A stretch of DNA of 64,000 nt from assembly GCF_020523985.1 (NCBI RefSeq), contig NZ_JAIVKM010000001.1, forward strand, positions 1,302,001 through 1,366,000. The letters are read 5' to 3'. Of this stretch, positions 35,509 through 45,149 are shown piece by piece (the first letter of the stretch is position 1; each line of letters starts with the position of its first letter). This DNA is from Mangrovibacter yixingensis. GTDB lineage: Bacteria; Pseudomonadota; Gammaproteobacteria; Enterobacterales; Enterobacteriaceae. Below the pieces are notes generated by a model that was not told where the DNA came from, did not search any database, and saw only the letters and a list, made by a program, of their open reading frames with translations. The position numbers were made by a program, and so were the translations under genes.

Positions 35509-36744
35509 TTATTGACTGGTTTGGTGTGCAGCACGTGGCGTGTTGCGCACCTCCATCCCGAGTAACATTAACCACCAGGCGGCGCAAATCGCGACAATAA
35601 AGGCACAAAACAGAACTGGCGCTGGAAACCAGGTCAGCATATAACCAGTGACCAGTGGGTTAGCTGCAGCACCCAGGTTGCCAATGTTTTGTGCCGAGAA
35701 GTAACTGGCTTTCATGCCCGGCGGTGCAATGTGATCAATCAGCATATATTCACCCGGTACATAAATCAGTTCCCCAAAAGTAAAAATAACCGATGCTAAA
35801 CCCCAGATAACCAGGTTATTTCCCGCGTATAGAAAACCCAGTAAGCCGATGCTGAAGCAGACAGAGCCAATAAACATCCACCCTTTTAACCGCGAAGGGC
35901 GTAACTGTTTCCCTACCCAGTATTGAAAGCTGACTACCACCAGTGCATTAATGGGTAACACCACACTGACCACTTTTTCGGCCAGCGCATTATCGGCAAC
36001 AACCAACACATACTGCGATAAAAACGAGACAAACGAACCACACACCAACGAACTGAGAAAGCCCGACAGTGTGAAATAGCCCAGTGCTTTATCGTGTAAC
36101 AAAACAGCGAGTGACCAGGGGGCCTGGGGTTTTTCATCCGTACCCGCTATTTGATTGCTGGCCTGGCACGCAGGTGGCTGGGCAGGCACTCGTAAGCCAA
36201 TCAATATAAATGGCAGAGTAGCGCTGAGCGCTGCGAGCCAGAAGGGCAAATGCACACTGTAGAGCATGACCATCGTGCCGAGCGGTGGGCCAATGGTCCA
36301 GCCAATATTAATAAAGGTGTAATTGAGCGAAAAAATACCAGGGCGTTTCCCCGGGGGCAGTGTGTCGGAAAAATAACCTTTAAGAACCGATGCAAATACC
36401 GAGTATGAACAGTTAATAGCCGCATAAAATGCCACAGTCATCCACGGCGAATGGCTAAGAGGAATACCAATAAACCCGGCAATAAAGCAGCCAGTGGCAA
36501 TCAGCATATACCGTTTTTTATCGAACCGGTCTGCCAGCATGCCAAAGGTCAGGCTGAATATCACACCAATGACCAGGGCAAACGTCATTGCCAGCCCCAC
36601 CTTATCGACACTCATAGCATACTGGCGATTCAGGTAAATAGTCATAAAAGGCAGTGTCATACCACGGCCTAAAGTGATGCATAAAGAAGCCAGTAGCAGT
36701 ATAAGCACTGGCTTGTCTGGTAAACGTTTTTTCTTATGAATCAT
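35509..36744 (-). CDS. ydeE: MFS transporter YdeE (dipeptide/drug efflux)
   Basis: A 12-helix major facilitator protein of about 411 residues, very close to E. coli YdeE: GRGMTLPFMTIYLNRQY, FGMLADRFDKKRYML, NIGWTIGPPLGT and YMLIDHIAPPGMKASYFSAQ. E. coli YdeE exports dipeptides and some drugs. I chose ATG 36744 because the N-terminus then matches the E. coli length; a frame open to 36795 would add 17 residues, and neither start has a strong ribosome site. Backbone gene next to eamA, as in E. coli. Confidence 0.9.
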   Translation of the reverse strand: MIHKKKRLPDKPVLILLLASLCITLGRGMTLPFMTIYLNRQYAMSVDKVGLAMTFALVIGVIFSLTFGMLADRFDKKRYMLIATGCFIAGFIGIPLSHSPWMTVAFYAAINCSYSVFASVLKGYFSDTLPPGKRPGIFSLNYTFINIGWTIGPPLGTMVMLYSVHLPFWLAALSATLPFILIGLRVPAQPPACQASNQIAGTDEKPQAPWSLAVLLHDKALGYFTLSGFLSSLVCGSFVSFLSQYVLVVADNALAEKVVSVVLPINALVVVSFQYWVGKQLRPSRLKGWMFIGSVCFSIGLLGFLYAGNNLVIWGLASVIFTFGELIYVPGEYMLIDHIAPPGMKASYFSAQNIGNLGAAANPLVTGYMLTWFPAPVLFCAFIVAICAAWWLMLLGMEVRNTPRAAHQTSQ

Positions 36745-36942
36745 GGGGAAGTGATGCACAGCGTAAATAAAATTATATTTACACAGCAATAACATGCCAC
36801 GGGGCGGCTGTACAGCATCATAAGCTGAGAGTATGTGCTTTTTGTGCGGGCAAAAATCTGGGTATCGCCATTTTGTTAAATATCTATTAACCTGGTGTAT
36901 CAGTAACGCAATGAAAAAAATAGGAACGAAGGTTAACAGGGT

Positions 36943-37854
36943 ATGACAAAAAAAGATGGATTTCTGGCGTTGATGGTAGTGGTTGTCTGGGGGTTAAATT
37001 TTGTGGTTATCAAAGTGGGATTGCATGATATGCCCCCCTTGTTACTTGCCGGGTTGCGCTTCCTGTTTGTTGCGTTTCCGGCGTTGCTCTTTGTCCGGCG
37101 GCCTAAAATACCATTTCGCCTGCTTGTCGGCTATGGCCTGACTATCAGCTTTGGGCAGTTCGCTTTTTTATTTACCGCGATTAAATTTGGTATGCCCGCG
37201 GGGCTGGCTTCTCTGGTTCTTCAGGCGCAAGCATTCTTTACCATTTTGCTGGGTGCCATTTTTTTCAACGAGCGTTTAACGGTTAAACAACTGGCAGGTA
37301 TTACGCTTGCGGTGCTGGGGATATTGGTACTGATTGAAGGCAGCCTGACAGGCGAAAACATTGCACTCAGTGGTTTTATGCTAACGCTGGCTGCGGCATT
37401 CAGTTGGGGATGTGGGAATATCTTTAATAAAAAAATCATGCAGCTGTCACAACCGCCTGCCATTATGTCTCTCGTTGTTTGGAGTGCGCTTATCCCGGTG
37501 CTGCCATTTCTCCTGGGGAGCCTGGTGTTCGACGGCCCGGCAGTTATTGTATCCAGTGTTCAGCATATTGATTTAACGACAATACTTTCACTGGCATATC
37601 TGGCCTTTCTTGCCACTATTGTGGGCTATGGTATTTGGGGCAGCCTGCTCGGGCGTTATGAAACCTGGCGTATTGCTCCGTTATCATTGCTGGTGCCGGT
37701 ATTCGGTATGGCAAGTGCAGCGCTGTTACTGGGTGAACACCTGAACCTGTACCAGCTTGCTGGCGCAGTACTGATTATGCTGGGGTTGTATATCAATGTG
37801 TTTGGATTACGGTTACCGCAGGGTATTCGCCGGGCGCGTTCTTCATCACTGTAA
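36943..37854 (+). CDS. eamA: Cysteine/O-acetylserine exporter EamA
   Basis: A 303-residue EamA/DMT-superfamily transporter with ten helices in two repeats. VVVWGLNFVVIKVGLHDMPP and GYGIWGSLLGRYETWRIAPL are nearly the same as in E. coli EamA (YdeD), which exports cysteine-pathway metabolites. Orientation and neighbours (ydeE, marB) match E. coli. Confidence 0.92.
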   Translation: MTKKDGFLALMVVVVWGLNFVVIKVGLHDMPPLLLAGLRFLFVAFPALLFVRRPKIPFRLLVGYGLTISFGQFAFLFTAIKFGMPAGLASLVLQAQAFFTILLGAIFFNERLTVKQLAGITLAVLGILVLIEGSLTGENIALSGFMLTLAAAFSWGCGNIFNKKIMQLSQPPAIMSLVVWSALIPVLPFLLGSLVFDGPAVIVSSVQHIDLTTILSLAYLAFLATIVGYGIWGSLLGRYETWRIAPLSLLVPVFGMASAALLLGEHLNLYQLAGAVLIMLGLYINVFGLRLPQGIRRARSSSL

Positions 37855-37879
37855 AAAGCGTTACAGGTAAAGGTTGCCA

Positions 37880-37905
37880 ACCGATGTCCACTTGCGGGCA
37901 TCGGT
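37880..37905. terminator. Hairpin between eamA and marB
   Basis: ACCGATG pairs with CATCGGT around a 12-base loop, between two convergent genes. No T-run; weak evidence for a shared terminator. Confidence 0.35.
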
Positions 37906-37915
37906 GTATCAACAC

Positions 37916-38137
37916 TTAGCGGTTTGCGTTGTTATGGTAGAAAGCTACCCCCAGATTTTCGTTACGCTCCTGGGCTGCATCGGGTTTTGCGCTGTTGAGG
38001 CTTGTGTTACTGGCTGAAGGCATCAGCATTGCACCATGCCCAGTTTGCCGGGGAATAAATTCGCTGGGATGTTCTGCCATAACACTGCCCGCGACTAAAA
38101 CCAATAGTAGCGCAGCACCTTGTGCTAAATGTTTCAT
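37916..38137 (-). CDS. marB: MarB, small periplasmic protein of the mar operon
   Basis: A 73-residue protein with a cleavable signal (MKHLAQGAALLLVLVAGSVM, cut near AEHPSEF). The mature part is polar. It is the third gene after marR and marA, as in E. coli. MarB is reported to lower mar operon activity; mechanism unclear. Confidence 0.85.
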   Translation of the reverse strand: MKHLAQGAALLLVLVAGSVMAEHPSEFIPRQTGHGAMLMPSASNTSLNSAKPDAAQERNENLGVAFYHNNANR

Positions 38138-38241
38138 TTGTCCTTCTTACACCTTTACCGGTGGAATTAAAAAGCGACCAGCAGACACAAGGTCTGTGGC
38201 CGATTTGAGGTCATTGACTTTACGGTATTACTTGCCTGCAC

Positions 38242-38643
38242 TTAGTTCATGCAGTAATGCTGCCCGTCATGGTTCAGAGGGAATAAAAACTTTCCCTGGG
38301 TGGGGGCATTATTCGCAACACGGTACTTGTGCGGCGGAATTGAGAAATAATTCTTAAAGGTTCGCGTCAATGTTTGTTGAGACTCAAAACCATAGCGTTC
38401 AGCAAGATAAAGAATTGGCTCATCGCTTTCTTTCAACTTCTGTGCGATTTCCGTCAATTTGCGATTGCGGATATATTGGCCCAGTGAGTGTCCTGTCTCT
38501 TTTTTGAACATCCGTTGCAGGTGCCATTTCGAATAGCCGGAGCGCTGGGAAACTTTCTCCAGTGACAGCGGGGATTCCAGGTTATCCTCAATCCAGTCTA
38601 AAATGCTGTGTACGGTAATCGCATCATTATTTCGTCTGGACAT
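38242..38643 (-). CDS. marA: Multiple antibiotic resistance activator MarA
   Basis: A 133-residue AraC-family activator made only of the double helix-turn-helix domain: [20 protein letters not shown] and [20 protein letters not shown]. It is almost identical to E. coli MarA in these helices; the C-terminal tail differs. It activates marbox promoters such as acrAB and micF. Seventeen bases separate it from marR. Confidence 0.95.
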   Translation of the reverse strand: MSRRNNDAITVHSILDWIEDNLESPLSLEKVSQRSGYSKWHLQRMFKKETGHSLGQYIRNRKLTEIAQKLKESDEPILYLAERYGFESQQTLTRTFKNYFSIPPHKYRVANNAPTQGKFLFPLNHDGQHYCMN

Positions 38644-38660
38644 AGCTTCACCTCATCTGT

Positions 38661-39095
38661 TTAGAGCAGAATTTTTTTCAGCAAACATTCAAGTTGTGCA
38701 ATTTCTTCTGCCGTCAGGTTTCTTGTTAATTCTTCATGCAGGTCGTGCCCCACTAAACGGTGGCAGTACTGGCATAACTCACGGCCTTCTTCTGTGAGTT
38801 CGACGATGACACACCGTTTGTCGTCAGGGTTTGGTCGACGTGATACCCAACCTTTACATGCCAGGCGATCCAGCATGCGGGTAAGGGCACCCATATCAAC
38901 CGAGAGTGTCTTACTTAAGTCTCCTGGCGTAATCGCCACCTCACAGAAGATGCTGCACAACACTTTAAATTGCGGTGCAGTCACATCCTGCGGAGAGAGA
39001 TATTCAGTTAACAGACGGTCTTTCTTTTGATTCACCAGGTGGATCAGACGGCCCAGCGGGATGATTTCATTGAACAGATCGCATGTCGTTTTCAC
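38661..39095 (-). CDS. marR: Repressor MarR
   Basis: A 144-residue winged-helix repressor: NEIIPLGRLIHLVNQKKDRL at the dimer helices, GALTRMLDRLACKGWVSRRP at the DNA-recognition helix and wing. It represses its own operon through two sites in the upstream region and is released by phenolic compounds in E. coli. Confidence 0.95.
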   Translation of the reverse strand: MKTTCDLFNEIIPLGRLIHLVNQKKDRLLTEYLSPQDVTAPQFKVLCSIFCEVAITPGDLSKTLSVDMGALTRMLDRLACKGWVSRRPNPDDKRCVIVELTEEGRELCQYCHRLVGHDLHEELTRNLTAEEIAQLECLLKKILL

Positions 39096-39101
39096 AATTC
39101 A

Positions 39102-39149
39102 TTGCCCAGGCAAATAGATTAATCACGCGAGATACTATTGCCCAGGCAA
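39102..39149. promoter_or_regulatory. marO: two MarR binding sites
   Basis: The dodecamer TTGCCCAGGCAA occurs at 39102-39113 and again, identical, at 39138-39149, 36 bases apart. Both match the TTGCC(T/A)GGGCAA-type palindromes of E. coli marO and flank the marRAB promoter and start region. Confidence 0.9.
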
Positions 39150-39175
39150 GGATAAGTCAATCGTATGGCGATCTG

Positions 39176-39195
39176 GATCACACAAAGTGCTAAAA
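39176..39195 (-). promoter_or_regulatory. Probable marbox
   Basis: On the minus strand TTTTAGCACTTTGTGTGATC agrees with the E. coli mar operon marbox at about 13 of 20 positions, including TTTAGCA, and lies upstream of the operator sites as expected for MarA/SoxS/Rob activation. Confidence 0.55.
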
Positions 39196-39329
39196 CACTT
39201 AGTCTGATAAAAATATACATGAGTAACAATCATGGGCGAATGCTGTTATTACGCGCTTAGGTGAGCTAGCATTTATCTCTGATTTGATTGGATTAATCGT
39301 AAAGCAGCAGAAGGATAAGGGAATACAGA

Positions 39330-40004
39330 ATGCTCGAACTCGTTAAAGCAGTCGGTATTGGGTTGGTCGTGTTATTGCCTTTAGCAAACCCGCTCACTAC
39401 GGTGGCACTGTTCCTTGGGCTGAGTGGGAATATGAATACCCAGGAGCGCCATCGCCAGTCACGCCAGGCATCTATTAATGTATTCATCATTATGATGGTA
39501 GCCTGGTATGCTGGCCAGGTGGTGATGAATACGTTCGGTATTTCGATTCCTGGATTACGTATTGCCGGTGGATTAATTGTGGCGTTTATCGGATTTCGTA
39601 TGCTGTTTCCGAAAGAGAAACCTCACGAAATTCCGGAGGCTAAATCCAAATCGGAGGAGTTAGCACGCGACTCTGGGGCAAATATTGCTTTTGTGCCGCT
39701 GGCCATGCCTTCTACTGCGGGCCCCGGGACAATCGCCATGATAATCAGCACCGCGTCTACCGTTCACCACACCACGGAATTTCCCTACTGGGTGCTGGTG
39801 GTAGGGCCTCCGGTAACCTTTTTGTGTGTCAGCCTGATCCTTTGGGGCTGCTTGCGCGGCTCGGGGGCGGTGATGCGTATTGTGGGTAAAGGGGGAATAG
39901 ATGCGATTTCCCGTGTGATGGGCTTTCTGTTGGTGTGTATGGGCGTGCAGTTTGTCATTAATGGCGTGCTGGATATTATTCAGCATTACCCTGGACATGC
40001 ATGA
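39330..40004 (+). CDS. marC: MarC family inner-membrane protein
   Basis: A 224-residue protein with six hydrophobic segments, divergent from mar[23 protein letters not shown] and [18 protein letters not shown] are MarC motifs. Despite its name, its link to antibiotic resistance in E. coli was not upheld, and the function is unknown. Confidence 0.92.
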   Translation: MLELVKAVGIGLVVLLPLANPLTTVALFLGLSGNMNTQERHRQSRQASINVFIIMMVAWYAGQVVMNTFGISIPGLRIAGGLIVAFIGFRMLFPKEKPHEIPEAKSKSEELARDSGANIAFVPLAMPSTAGPGTIAMIISTASTVHHTTEFPYWVLVVGPPVTFLCVSLILWGCLRGSGAVMRIVGKGGIDAISRVMGFLLVCMGVQFVINGVLDIIQHYPGHA

Positions 40005-40026
40005 CTGACTGGAAACAGAGCGTTTT

Positions 40027-40087
40027 ATTGATTTTCGGCTGCTAACTAAAAAGAAGGAAAAACCACGCTTTTTCCTTCTTTTTCATC
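40027..40087. repeat. Dispersed hairpin repeat, copy 2
   Basis: A 61-base copy of the element at 23433, identical over the first 41 bases. Here the arms AAAAAGAAGGAAAAA and TTTTTCCTTCTTTTT pair perfectly over 15 bp around CCACGC. It lies between convergent marC and sotB and may act as a two-way terminator. Confidence 0.85.
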
Positions 40088-40093
40088 ACTATG

Positions 40094-40123
40094 AAACGCC
40101 CTGGTCAGAAACAGGGCGTTTTT
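40094..40123 (+). terminator. Rho-independent terminator after marC
   Basis: AAACGCCCTG pairs with CAGGGCGTTT and is followed by further T residues. The convergent arrangement suggests it serves marC, and on the other strand, less well, sotB. Confidence 0.75.
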
Positions 40124-40149
40124 ACTTTCAGCGTTAGGTTACCAGAGCA

Positions 40150-41346
40150 TTAATGGCTCGGCTGGTGCTCCAGGCTTTGCGGCCAGCGGCGGAAAATCAC
40201 CACGGACCAGACCAATGCGGCAATCGCAGGCAGTGCGCCCAGGTAGCCAATTGCTGACATAGAAAAATGCAGGCTTATTTGGTTACCCAGCAGCGCTCCG
40301 GCACCAATCCCAATATTGAAAATTCCTGAAAACAGCGACATTGCTACATCAGTCGCATCAGGTGCCAGCGCCAGAACTTTTACCTGCATACCCAGCCCGA
40401 TAACCATAAAAGCAATGCCCCAGAACAGGCTCAGGATAATCAGCCCGTTTGATGAAACGGATGCAGGCATGAGCAACGCAAGGCAGCACACCAGAACCCC
40501 GATGGCACAGCTGACCAAGCTTGAAGCATGCATATTGCCAAGCTTACTGAAAATGATACTGCCAATAATACCGGCCCCACCGAGAATCAATAACAATACA
40601 GTGGCGAAATTGGCGCTAAATCCCGCAATGGTCTGCACAAAAGGCTCAATATAGCTATAAGCGGTGTAGTGCGCGGTAACGACAACCACTGTCAAAATAT
40701 AAATGCTCACCAGTGCCGGGCGGCGGAACAGAATCGGCAGGCTTTTCAGTGAGCCGGAATGTTCACTTGGCATACGCGGTAACAGTTTAAGCAAGCACAC
40801 CAAAGTAATGAGCGCACCAACACCAATGGCAAAAAAGGTAGTGCGCCAACTGAAATACTGCCCAATCACACGGCCAAGAGGCAACCCGAGAACCATTGCT
40901 AATGCGGTTCCGGTAGCCAGAAAACTGAGCGCCTGCGCGCGTTTGCCAGCGGGGGCAAGGCGAATAGCCAGAGATGCAGTAATCGACCAGAAGATAGCGT
41001 GGGCAAAGGCGACACCAATACGGCTAATTACCAGAACCGTAAAGTTCCATGCCAGGAATGACAGCGCATGGCTGGCAATAAACAGTAAAAAGATACCAAT
41101 CAGTAGCTTTTTACGTTCCATCTGGCTGGTTAACAGCATGAAAGGCAACGACATCAGCCCAACCACCCAGGCATAAATTGTCAGCATTATCCCCACCTGA
41201 GCGGTGCTCATATTGAAGCTTTCGGCAATGTCCGATAACAGCCCAACAGGGACAAATTCGGTGGTATTAAAGATGAATGCAGCGATAGCGAGGGTCAGAA
41301 CCCGGAGCCATGCAACATGTCGGGAAACAGTCGTGGATGTGTTCAT
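40150..41346 (-). CDS. sotB: Sugar/arabinose efflux MFS transporter SotB
   Basis: A 398-residue, 12-helix MFS protein closely matching E. coli SotB (YdeA): [56 protein letters not shown] segment near the C-terminus. It exports arabinose and related sugars in E. coli. ATG 41346 gives the E. coli-like N-terminus [18 protein letters not shown]; a frame open to 41373 adds nine residues. Confidence 0.92.
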   Translation of the reverse strand: MNTSTTVSRHVAWLRVLTLAIAAFIFNTTEFVPVGLLSDIAESFNMSTAQVGIMLTIYAWVVGLMSLPFMLLTSQMERKKLLIGIFLLFIASHALSFLAWNFTVLVISRIGVAFAHAIFWSITASLAIRLAPAGKRAQALSFLATGTALAMVLGLPLGRVIGQYFSWRTTFFAIGVGALITLVCLLKLLPRMPSEHSGSLKSLPILFRRPALVSIYILTVVVVTAHYTAYSYIEPFVQTIAGFSANFATVLLLILGGAGIIGSIIFSKLGNMHASSLVSCAIGVLVCCLALLMPASVSSNGLIILSLFWGIAFMVIGLGMQVKVLALAPDATDVAMSLFSGIFNIGIGAGALLGNQISLHFSMSAIGYLGALPAIAALVWSVVIFRRWPQSLEHQPSH

Positions 41347-41515
41347 TTTTTGAGTCTGCGCAGGTGGTCCCATCGGTGGATGGCGCGATCATAAAACCAA
41401 CAATGCAAGCGCACAAGATGAATTGTGAGCTATATCTCTTTTTTACATTTCAGTACAAGTGAATTCTCACAAAATGGTGTGGCCGGGGTTGTTATTTCCC
41501 CGGCAACCTGGACCG

Positions 41516-42463
41516 CTACTGTGGCAGGCGGGCAATATTTTGCTGAATAATGCGGGCGGCGTCGTCAAACTTAGCCTGTTCGTCTGCAGCCAGTTGCAGC
41601 TCAATAATTTGCTGTACGCCACTTTGTGCCAGTACAGCCGGAACCCCTATGGCGATACCTGTTTTCCCATATTCACCATCCAGCACACAAGAAATAGCCA
41701 GTGCCCGGTGGCTGCCGGTAAAAATGTTACGGCAAATCTCAGTAATGGTGCCGGCAATGCCAAATTCGGTACAACCTTTACCTGCGTAAATTTCAAAACC
41801 CAGCTTACGCACTTTTTCGGCGATAGCGTCTGTGTCCAGCTCTGTGCCAGTACGTCGTTTCCAGACATCGCTAACCGGTGAGCCGTACACAGAAGAGTGT
41901 GACCAGACAGGAAACTGTGCGTCGCCATGCTCACCTAATATAAAAGCATCAATGCTCTGCGGGCCAATATCCAGCGCCTGAGCGAGCGTTCGACGCAACC
42001 GGGTGGTATCCAGCCATACTCCAGTACCAATAACCTGGTTACGGGGCAAACCGGATAATTGCCACACCTGCCAGGTAATGATGTCGCAGGGGTTTGTGGC
42101 AATAAGGAAAATGCCGTTAAAACCGTTAGCCATCATGTCTGGCACTATTTTGTTCATGATTCGCGCAGTGTTGGTCAGTTCATCAAGCCGGGTTTGCCCA
42201 GGTTTCAGTGGGCCACCAGAAACCGTTATTACGGCGATATCCACGTCGGCGCAATCACTGGCATCACGTTGGGTAATGGTCATCATACCTGGCATATAAG
42301 CCGCTGCGTCAGACAGGTCCTGACAATGGGCTTCTGCTCGGGTTTTATTCAGGTCAACCAGAACCAGTTCTTCGCAAATGTTTTGGTTGAGTAAGGCCCA
42401 GGCTGCGGCTGTGCCAACATTACCTGCACCAATAATCATTACCTTACGGGGTTTGGTATTCAT
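41516..42463 (-). CDS. L-lactate dehydrogenase-family 2-hydroxyacid dehydrogenase
   Basis: A 315-residue NAD-dependent dehydrogenase of the LDH/MDH superfamily. The Rossmann motif is MIIGAGNVGTAAAWALL with the acidic VLVDLNKT; the Arg/Asp pair is in GTGVWLDTTRLRR, and the catalytic His in LGEHGDAQFPVWS. In the substrate loop, GGPLKPGQTRLDEL has Leu where lactate dehydrogenases carry Gln102 and malate dehydrogenases carry Arg. This suggests a substrate with a non-polar side chain rather than lactate or malate. The gene lies between sotB and yneJ, where E. coli has no such gene, so it is an insertion in the backbone. Confidence 0.85.
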   Translation of the reverse strand: MNTKPRKVMIIGAGNVGTAAAWALLNQNICEELVLVDLNKTRAEAHCQDLSDAAAYMPGMMTITQRDASDCADVDIAVITVSGGPLKPGQTRLDELTNTARIMNKIVPDMMANGFNGIFLIATNPCDIITWQVWQLSGLPRNQVIGTGVWLDTTRLRRTLAQALDIGPQSIDAFILGEHGDAQFPVWSHSSVYGSPVSDVWKRRTGTELDTDAIAEKVRKLGFEIYAGKGCTEFGIAGTITEICRNIFTGSHRALAISCVLDGEYGKTGIAIGVPAVLAQSGVQQIIELQLAADEQAKFDDAARIIQQNIARLPQ

Positions 42464-42547
42464 GTGAGTTCCGCACAATTTAAACAAGCAGGGCTACGTT
42501 ACACCGTAGCGGGCATGGCTAAAAATTATATTTGCTTATCATGGGTA

Positions 42548-43396
42548 TTACAGCAAATTAATCAATGCGCGCAGTTGCGGTGTCAGGCTGTCTTTACGCC
42601 AAATTAAGGCCGTTTCACGCCATCGCCAGGCTTCGCTAACAGGCCAGATATTCACCTGATGCGCACCAGGCATAATTGCCAGCATCGCACGAGGAATCAT
42701 TGCCAGGCCTGCACCGGCAATAACACAGGCAAGAATGCCATGCCATGATTCCATCTCATAGATATGTCCGGGGCGGGCGTTATCTGCCTGAAACCAGGCT
42801 TCAAAATGATGGCGATAGGAACAGTTAGCTTTGAAGGCATACAAATTGGCGCCATCTACTTCTTTGGCTCGGTGTACTGGGGAGTGGCTGCCCGGTGCAA
42901 TGATAACCATCTCTTCATTACACAATGAGCGGTACTCCAGCGCCGGGTTTTTAAAAGGGACATCGGTAAATGCTGCCGCAAGGCGGCCACTGAGCACGGA
43001 CTCTATCATATCGCCAGAAGGCCCCGTGGTAAGCGTTAGCTGCACTGAGGGGTAACGTTGATTAAAGCGCGCCAGAAGATCTGGAATACGGATGGCAGCG
43101 GTACTTTCCAGTGAACCGAGAGGCAACAACCCCGATGGCACATCGCCAGTGACTGAAAAGCGCGCTTCATTTGCCAGTGCTAACAGGCGTTTACTGTACT
43201 GGTAAAAGTTTTGCCCCGCCGGGGAGACACGTAAGCGCTGGTTCTCACGAATAAACAAATTAACCCCCAGTTCCTCTTCCAACTGGCGAATACGGGTGGT
43301 CAGGTTGGACGGCACCCGGTGTACCTGGCGGGCCGCCTCACTGATGCTGCCAGTTTCGACCACACTGACAAACATACTGAGTTGAGTAAAATCCAT
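42548..43396 (-). CDS. yneJ: LysR-family regulator YneJ (PtrR), divergent from sad
   Basis: A 282-residue LysR-type regulator: [20 protein letters not shown] is the recognition helix, then [20 protein letters not shown], almost the same as E. coli YneJ. The effector domain has [20 protein letters not shown] and [20 protein letters not shown]. It is divergent from sad, as in E. coli, where it represses sad. ATG 43396 has AAAGG nearby; a TTG four codons upstream is less likely. Confidence 0.92.
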   Translation of the reverse strand: MDFTQLSMFVSVVETGSISEAARQVHRVPSNLTTRIRQLEEELGVNLFIRENQRLRVSPAGQNFYQYSKRLLALANEARFSVTGDVPSGLLPLGSLESTAAIRIPDLLARFNQRYPSVQLTLTTGPSGDMIESVLSGRLAAAFTDVPFKNPALEYRSLCNEEMVIIAPGSHSPVHRAKEVDGANLYAFKANCSYRHHFEAWFQADNARPGHIYEMESWHGILACVIAGAGLAMIPRAMLAIMPGAHQVNIWPVSEAWRWRETALIWRKDSLTPQLRALINLL

Positions 43397-43495
43397 AGCC
43401 TTTCTCAAAACGTGAATGGTTTCTTTATTATTATTCAGTTTTCATAATCATTGGGCAAGGCTATTGTGGCCGGGTAGCAAACTAAGGAGCATCTG

Positions 43496-44878
43496 ATGAC
43501 CACAACGAATACCCAAACCTCGGCGACTAATCCTGCGACAGGTGAGATTCTTTCATCCCGGCCTTATGCAAGCCAGGCAGATATAGAACAGGCTATTAGC
43601 CAGGCCGCCAGTGCCAGTAAAATTTGGGCTGATACCCCGTTGGCACAACGTGCCGCCGCTATCATTCGCCTTGCTTCAGTACTGGAAAACCAGGCACAGA
43701 CACTGGCCCAGACTATTACCCGTGAAATGGGTAAACCGATTCGCCAGGCGCGGGCGGAAGTGGCTAAGTGTATTAACCTGTGCCACTGGTATGCAGAGCA
43801 TGGCCCGCTGATGCTGGCGAACCAACCAACACAGGTGCCAGGTCAGCAGGCTGAAATCGCTTTTCGCCCACTGGGCGTTATTCTTGCGGTGATGCCGTGG
43901 AACTTCCCACTGTGGCAAGTATTGCGTGGTGCAGTGCCGATGCTGCTTACCGGAAACACCTACTTGCTGAAACATGCACCCAATGTTCCGGCCAGCGCCG
44001 GGTTACTGGTTCAGGCGTTTCTTGATGCGGATTTCCCTATTGGGGCATTTGCAGAAATCAATGCCAGTAATGAAGGGGTAAGCTCGTTGATTGCAGACCC
44101 ACGCGTTGCTGCAGTTGCTTTAACAGGAAGCGCCCGTGCCGGGGAAGCCATTGGCTCACAGGCAGGTAAGGCACTGAAAAAATGTGTGCTTGAGCTTGGC
44201 GGTTCTGACCCATTTATTGTTTTAAACAGTGCAGACCTGGATGATGCGGTTAACGCAGGGGTTGCCGGGCGTTTTCAAAATACCGGGCAGGTATGTGCTG
44301 CAGCGAAACGGTTTATTGTTGAAGAAGGTATTGCTGATGCCTTTATTGAAAAATTTGTTGCTGCCACCAGCAAACTGGTAGTGGGCAACCCGAAGGATGA
44401 ACAAACTGATATCGGCCCGATGGCGCGTTTTGATTTGCGGGACGAACTGCATCGCCAGGTGGCAGAGACTATTCAGCAGGGGGCAACCTGCATACTGGGT
44501 GGCGAAAAACTGCCAGGCGAAGGGAATTTCTATGCGCCAACCATACTCACTGGCGTGACGCCAGCGATGACGGCTTTTCAGGAAGAGATGTTTGGACCAG
44601 TGGCCGCTATTACTATCGCCCGTGATGCTGAACATGCGCTAGAGTTGGCAAACCTGAGCCAGTACGGGCTTTCGGCAACAATCTATGGTGAAGAGCGCCT
44701 GGCGTTGCAGTTAGCTGAAAAACTGGAGTGTGGCGGCGTATTTATTAATGGTTATAGCGCCAGTGATCCACGCGTTCCTTTTGGTGGTGTCAAGCGCAGT
44801 GGTTTTGGCCGCGAGCTGTCACATTTTGGGCTTTATGAGTTCTGCAATATCCAGACCGTGTGGAAAAACCGCCACTAA
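43496..44878 (+). CDS. sad: Succinate-semialdehyde dehydrogenase Sad (NAD-dependent)
   Basis: A 460-residue aldehyde dehydrogenase matching E. coli Sad/YneI: MPWNFPLWQVLRGAVPMLL, the catalytic Glu in CVLELGGSDPFIVL, the catalytic Cys in FQNTGQVCAAAKRFIVEE, and the C-terminal GYSASDPRVPFGGVKRSGFG. It oxidises succinate semialdehyde to succinate in GABA and putrescine breakdown. TAAGGAG precedes the ATG. A hairpin follows. Confidence 0.95.
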   Translation: MTTTNTQTSATNPATGEILSSRPYASQADIEQAISQAASASKIWADTPLAQRAAAIIRLASVLENQAQTLAQTITREMGKPIRQARAEVAKCINLCHWYAEHGPLMLANQPTQVPGQQAEIAFRPLGVILAVMPWNFPLWQVLRGAVPMLLTGNTYLLKHAPNVPASAGLLVQAFLDADFPIGAFAEINASNEGVSSLIADPRVAAVALTGSARAGEAIGSQAGKALKKCVLELGGSDPFIVLNSADLDDAVNAGVAGRFQNTGQVCAAAKRFIVEEGIADAFIEKFVAATSKLVVGNPKDEQTDIGPMARFDLRDELHRQVAETIQQGATCILGGEKLPGEGNFYAPTILTGVTPAMTAFQEEMFGPVAAITIARDAEHALELANLSQYGLSATIYGEERLALQLAEKLECGGVFINGYSASDPRVPFGGVKRSGFGRELSHFGLYEFCNIQTVWKNRH

Positions 44879-44914
44879 TGCTACCTCTCTGTGTTTATTA
44901 CACCTTAAGCAAAA

Positions 44915-44943
44915 TGCCGGAAGTTCCCACCTTGCTTCCGGCA
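44915..44943 (+). terminator. Hairpin after sad
   Basis: TGCCGGAAG pairs with CTTCCGGCA, a perfect 9-bp stem, 36 bases after the sad stop. No T-run follows. Confidence 0.6.
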
Positions 44944-45149
44944 ATATGGGTTGTGTACAACTTCCGTAATTCATTCAGTGGCCTGTTTGTTATCTACTGA
45001 TTTTAAACATTTATTTTTATGATGTAAGTTGCTGGCTACCGGGTGGTACTGTGCCACCGGCCTGCGCTGTATTGTCACTAAAACGTCATCTTCCACCGAT
45101 ACACTCACTGCATACTTCGCCTTTTATTCCATTTTTCTTAAGCTAAATC

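Noticed and set aside
45077..45103. FliA (sigma-28) promoter before the chemoreceptor
   Set aside because: TAAAACGT and ACCGATAC are present but the spacing is about three bases too short.
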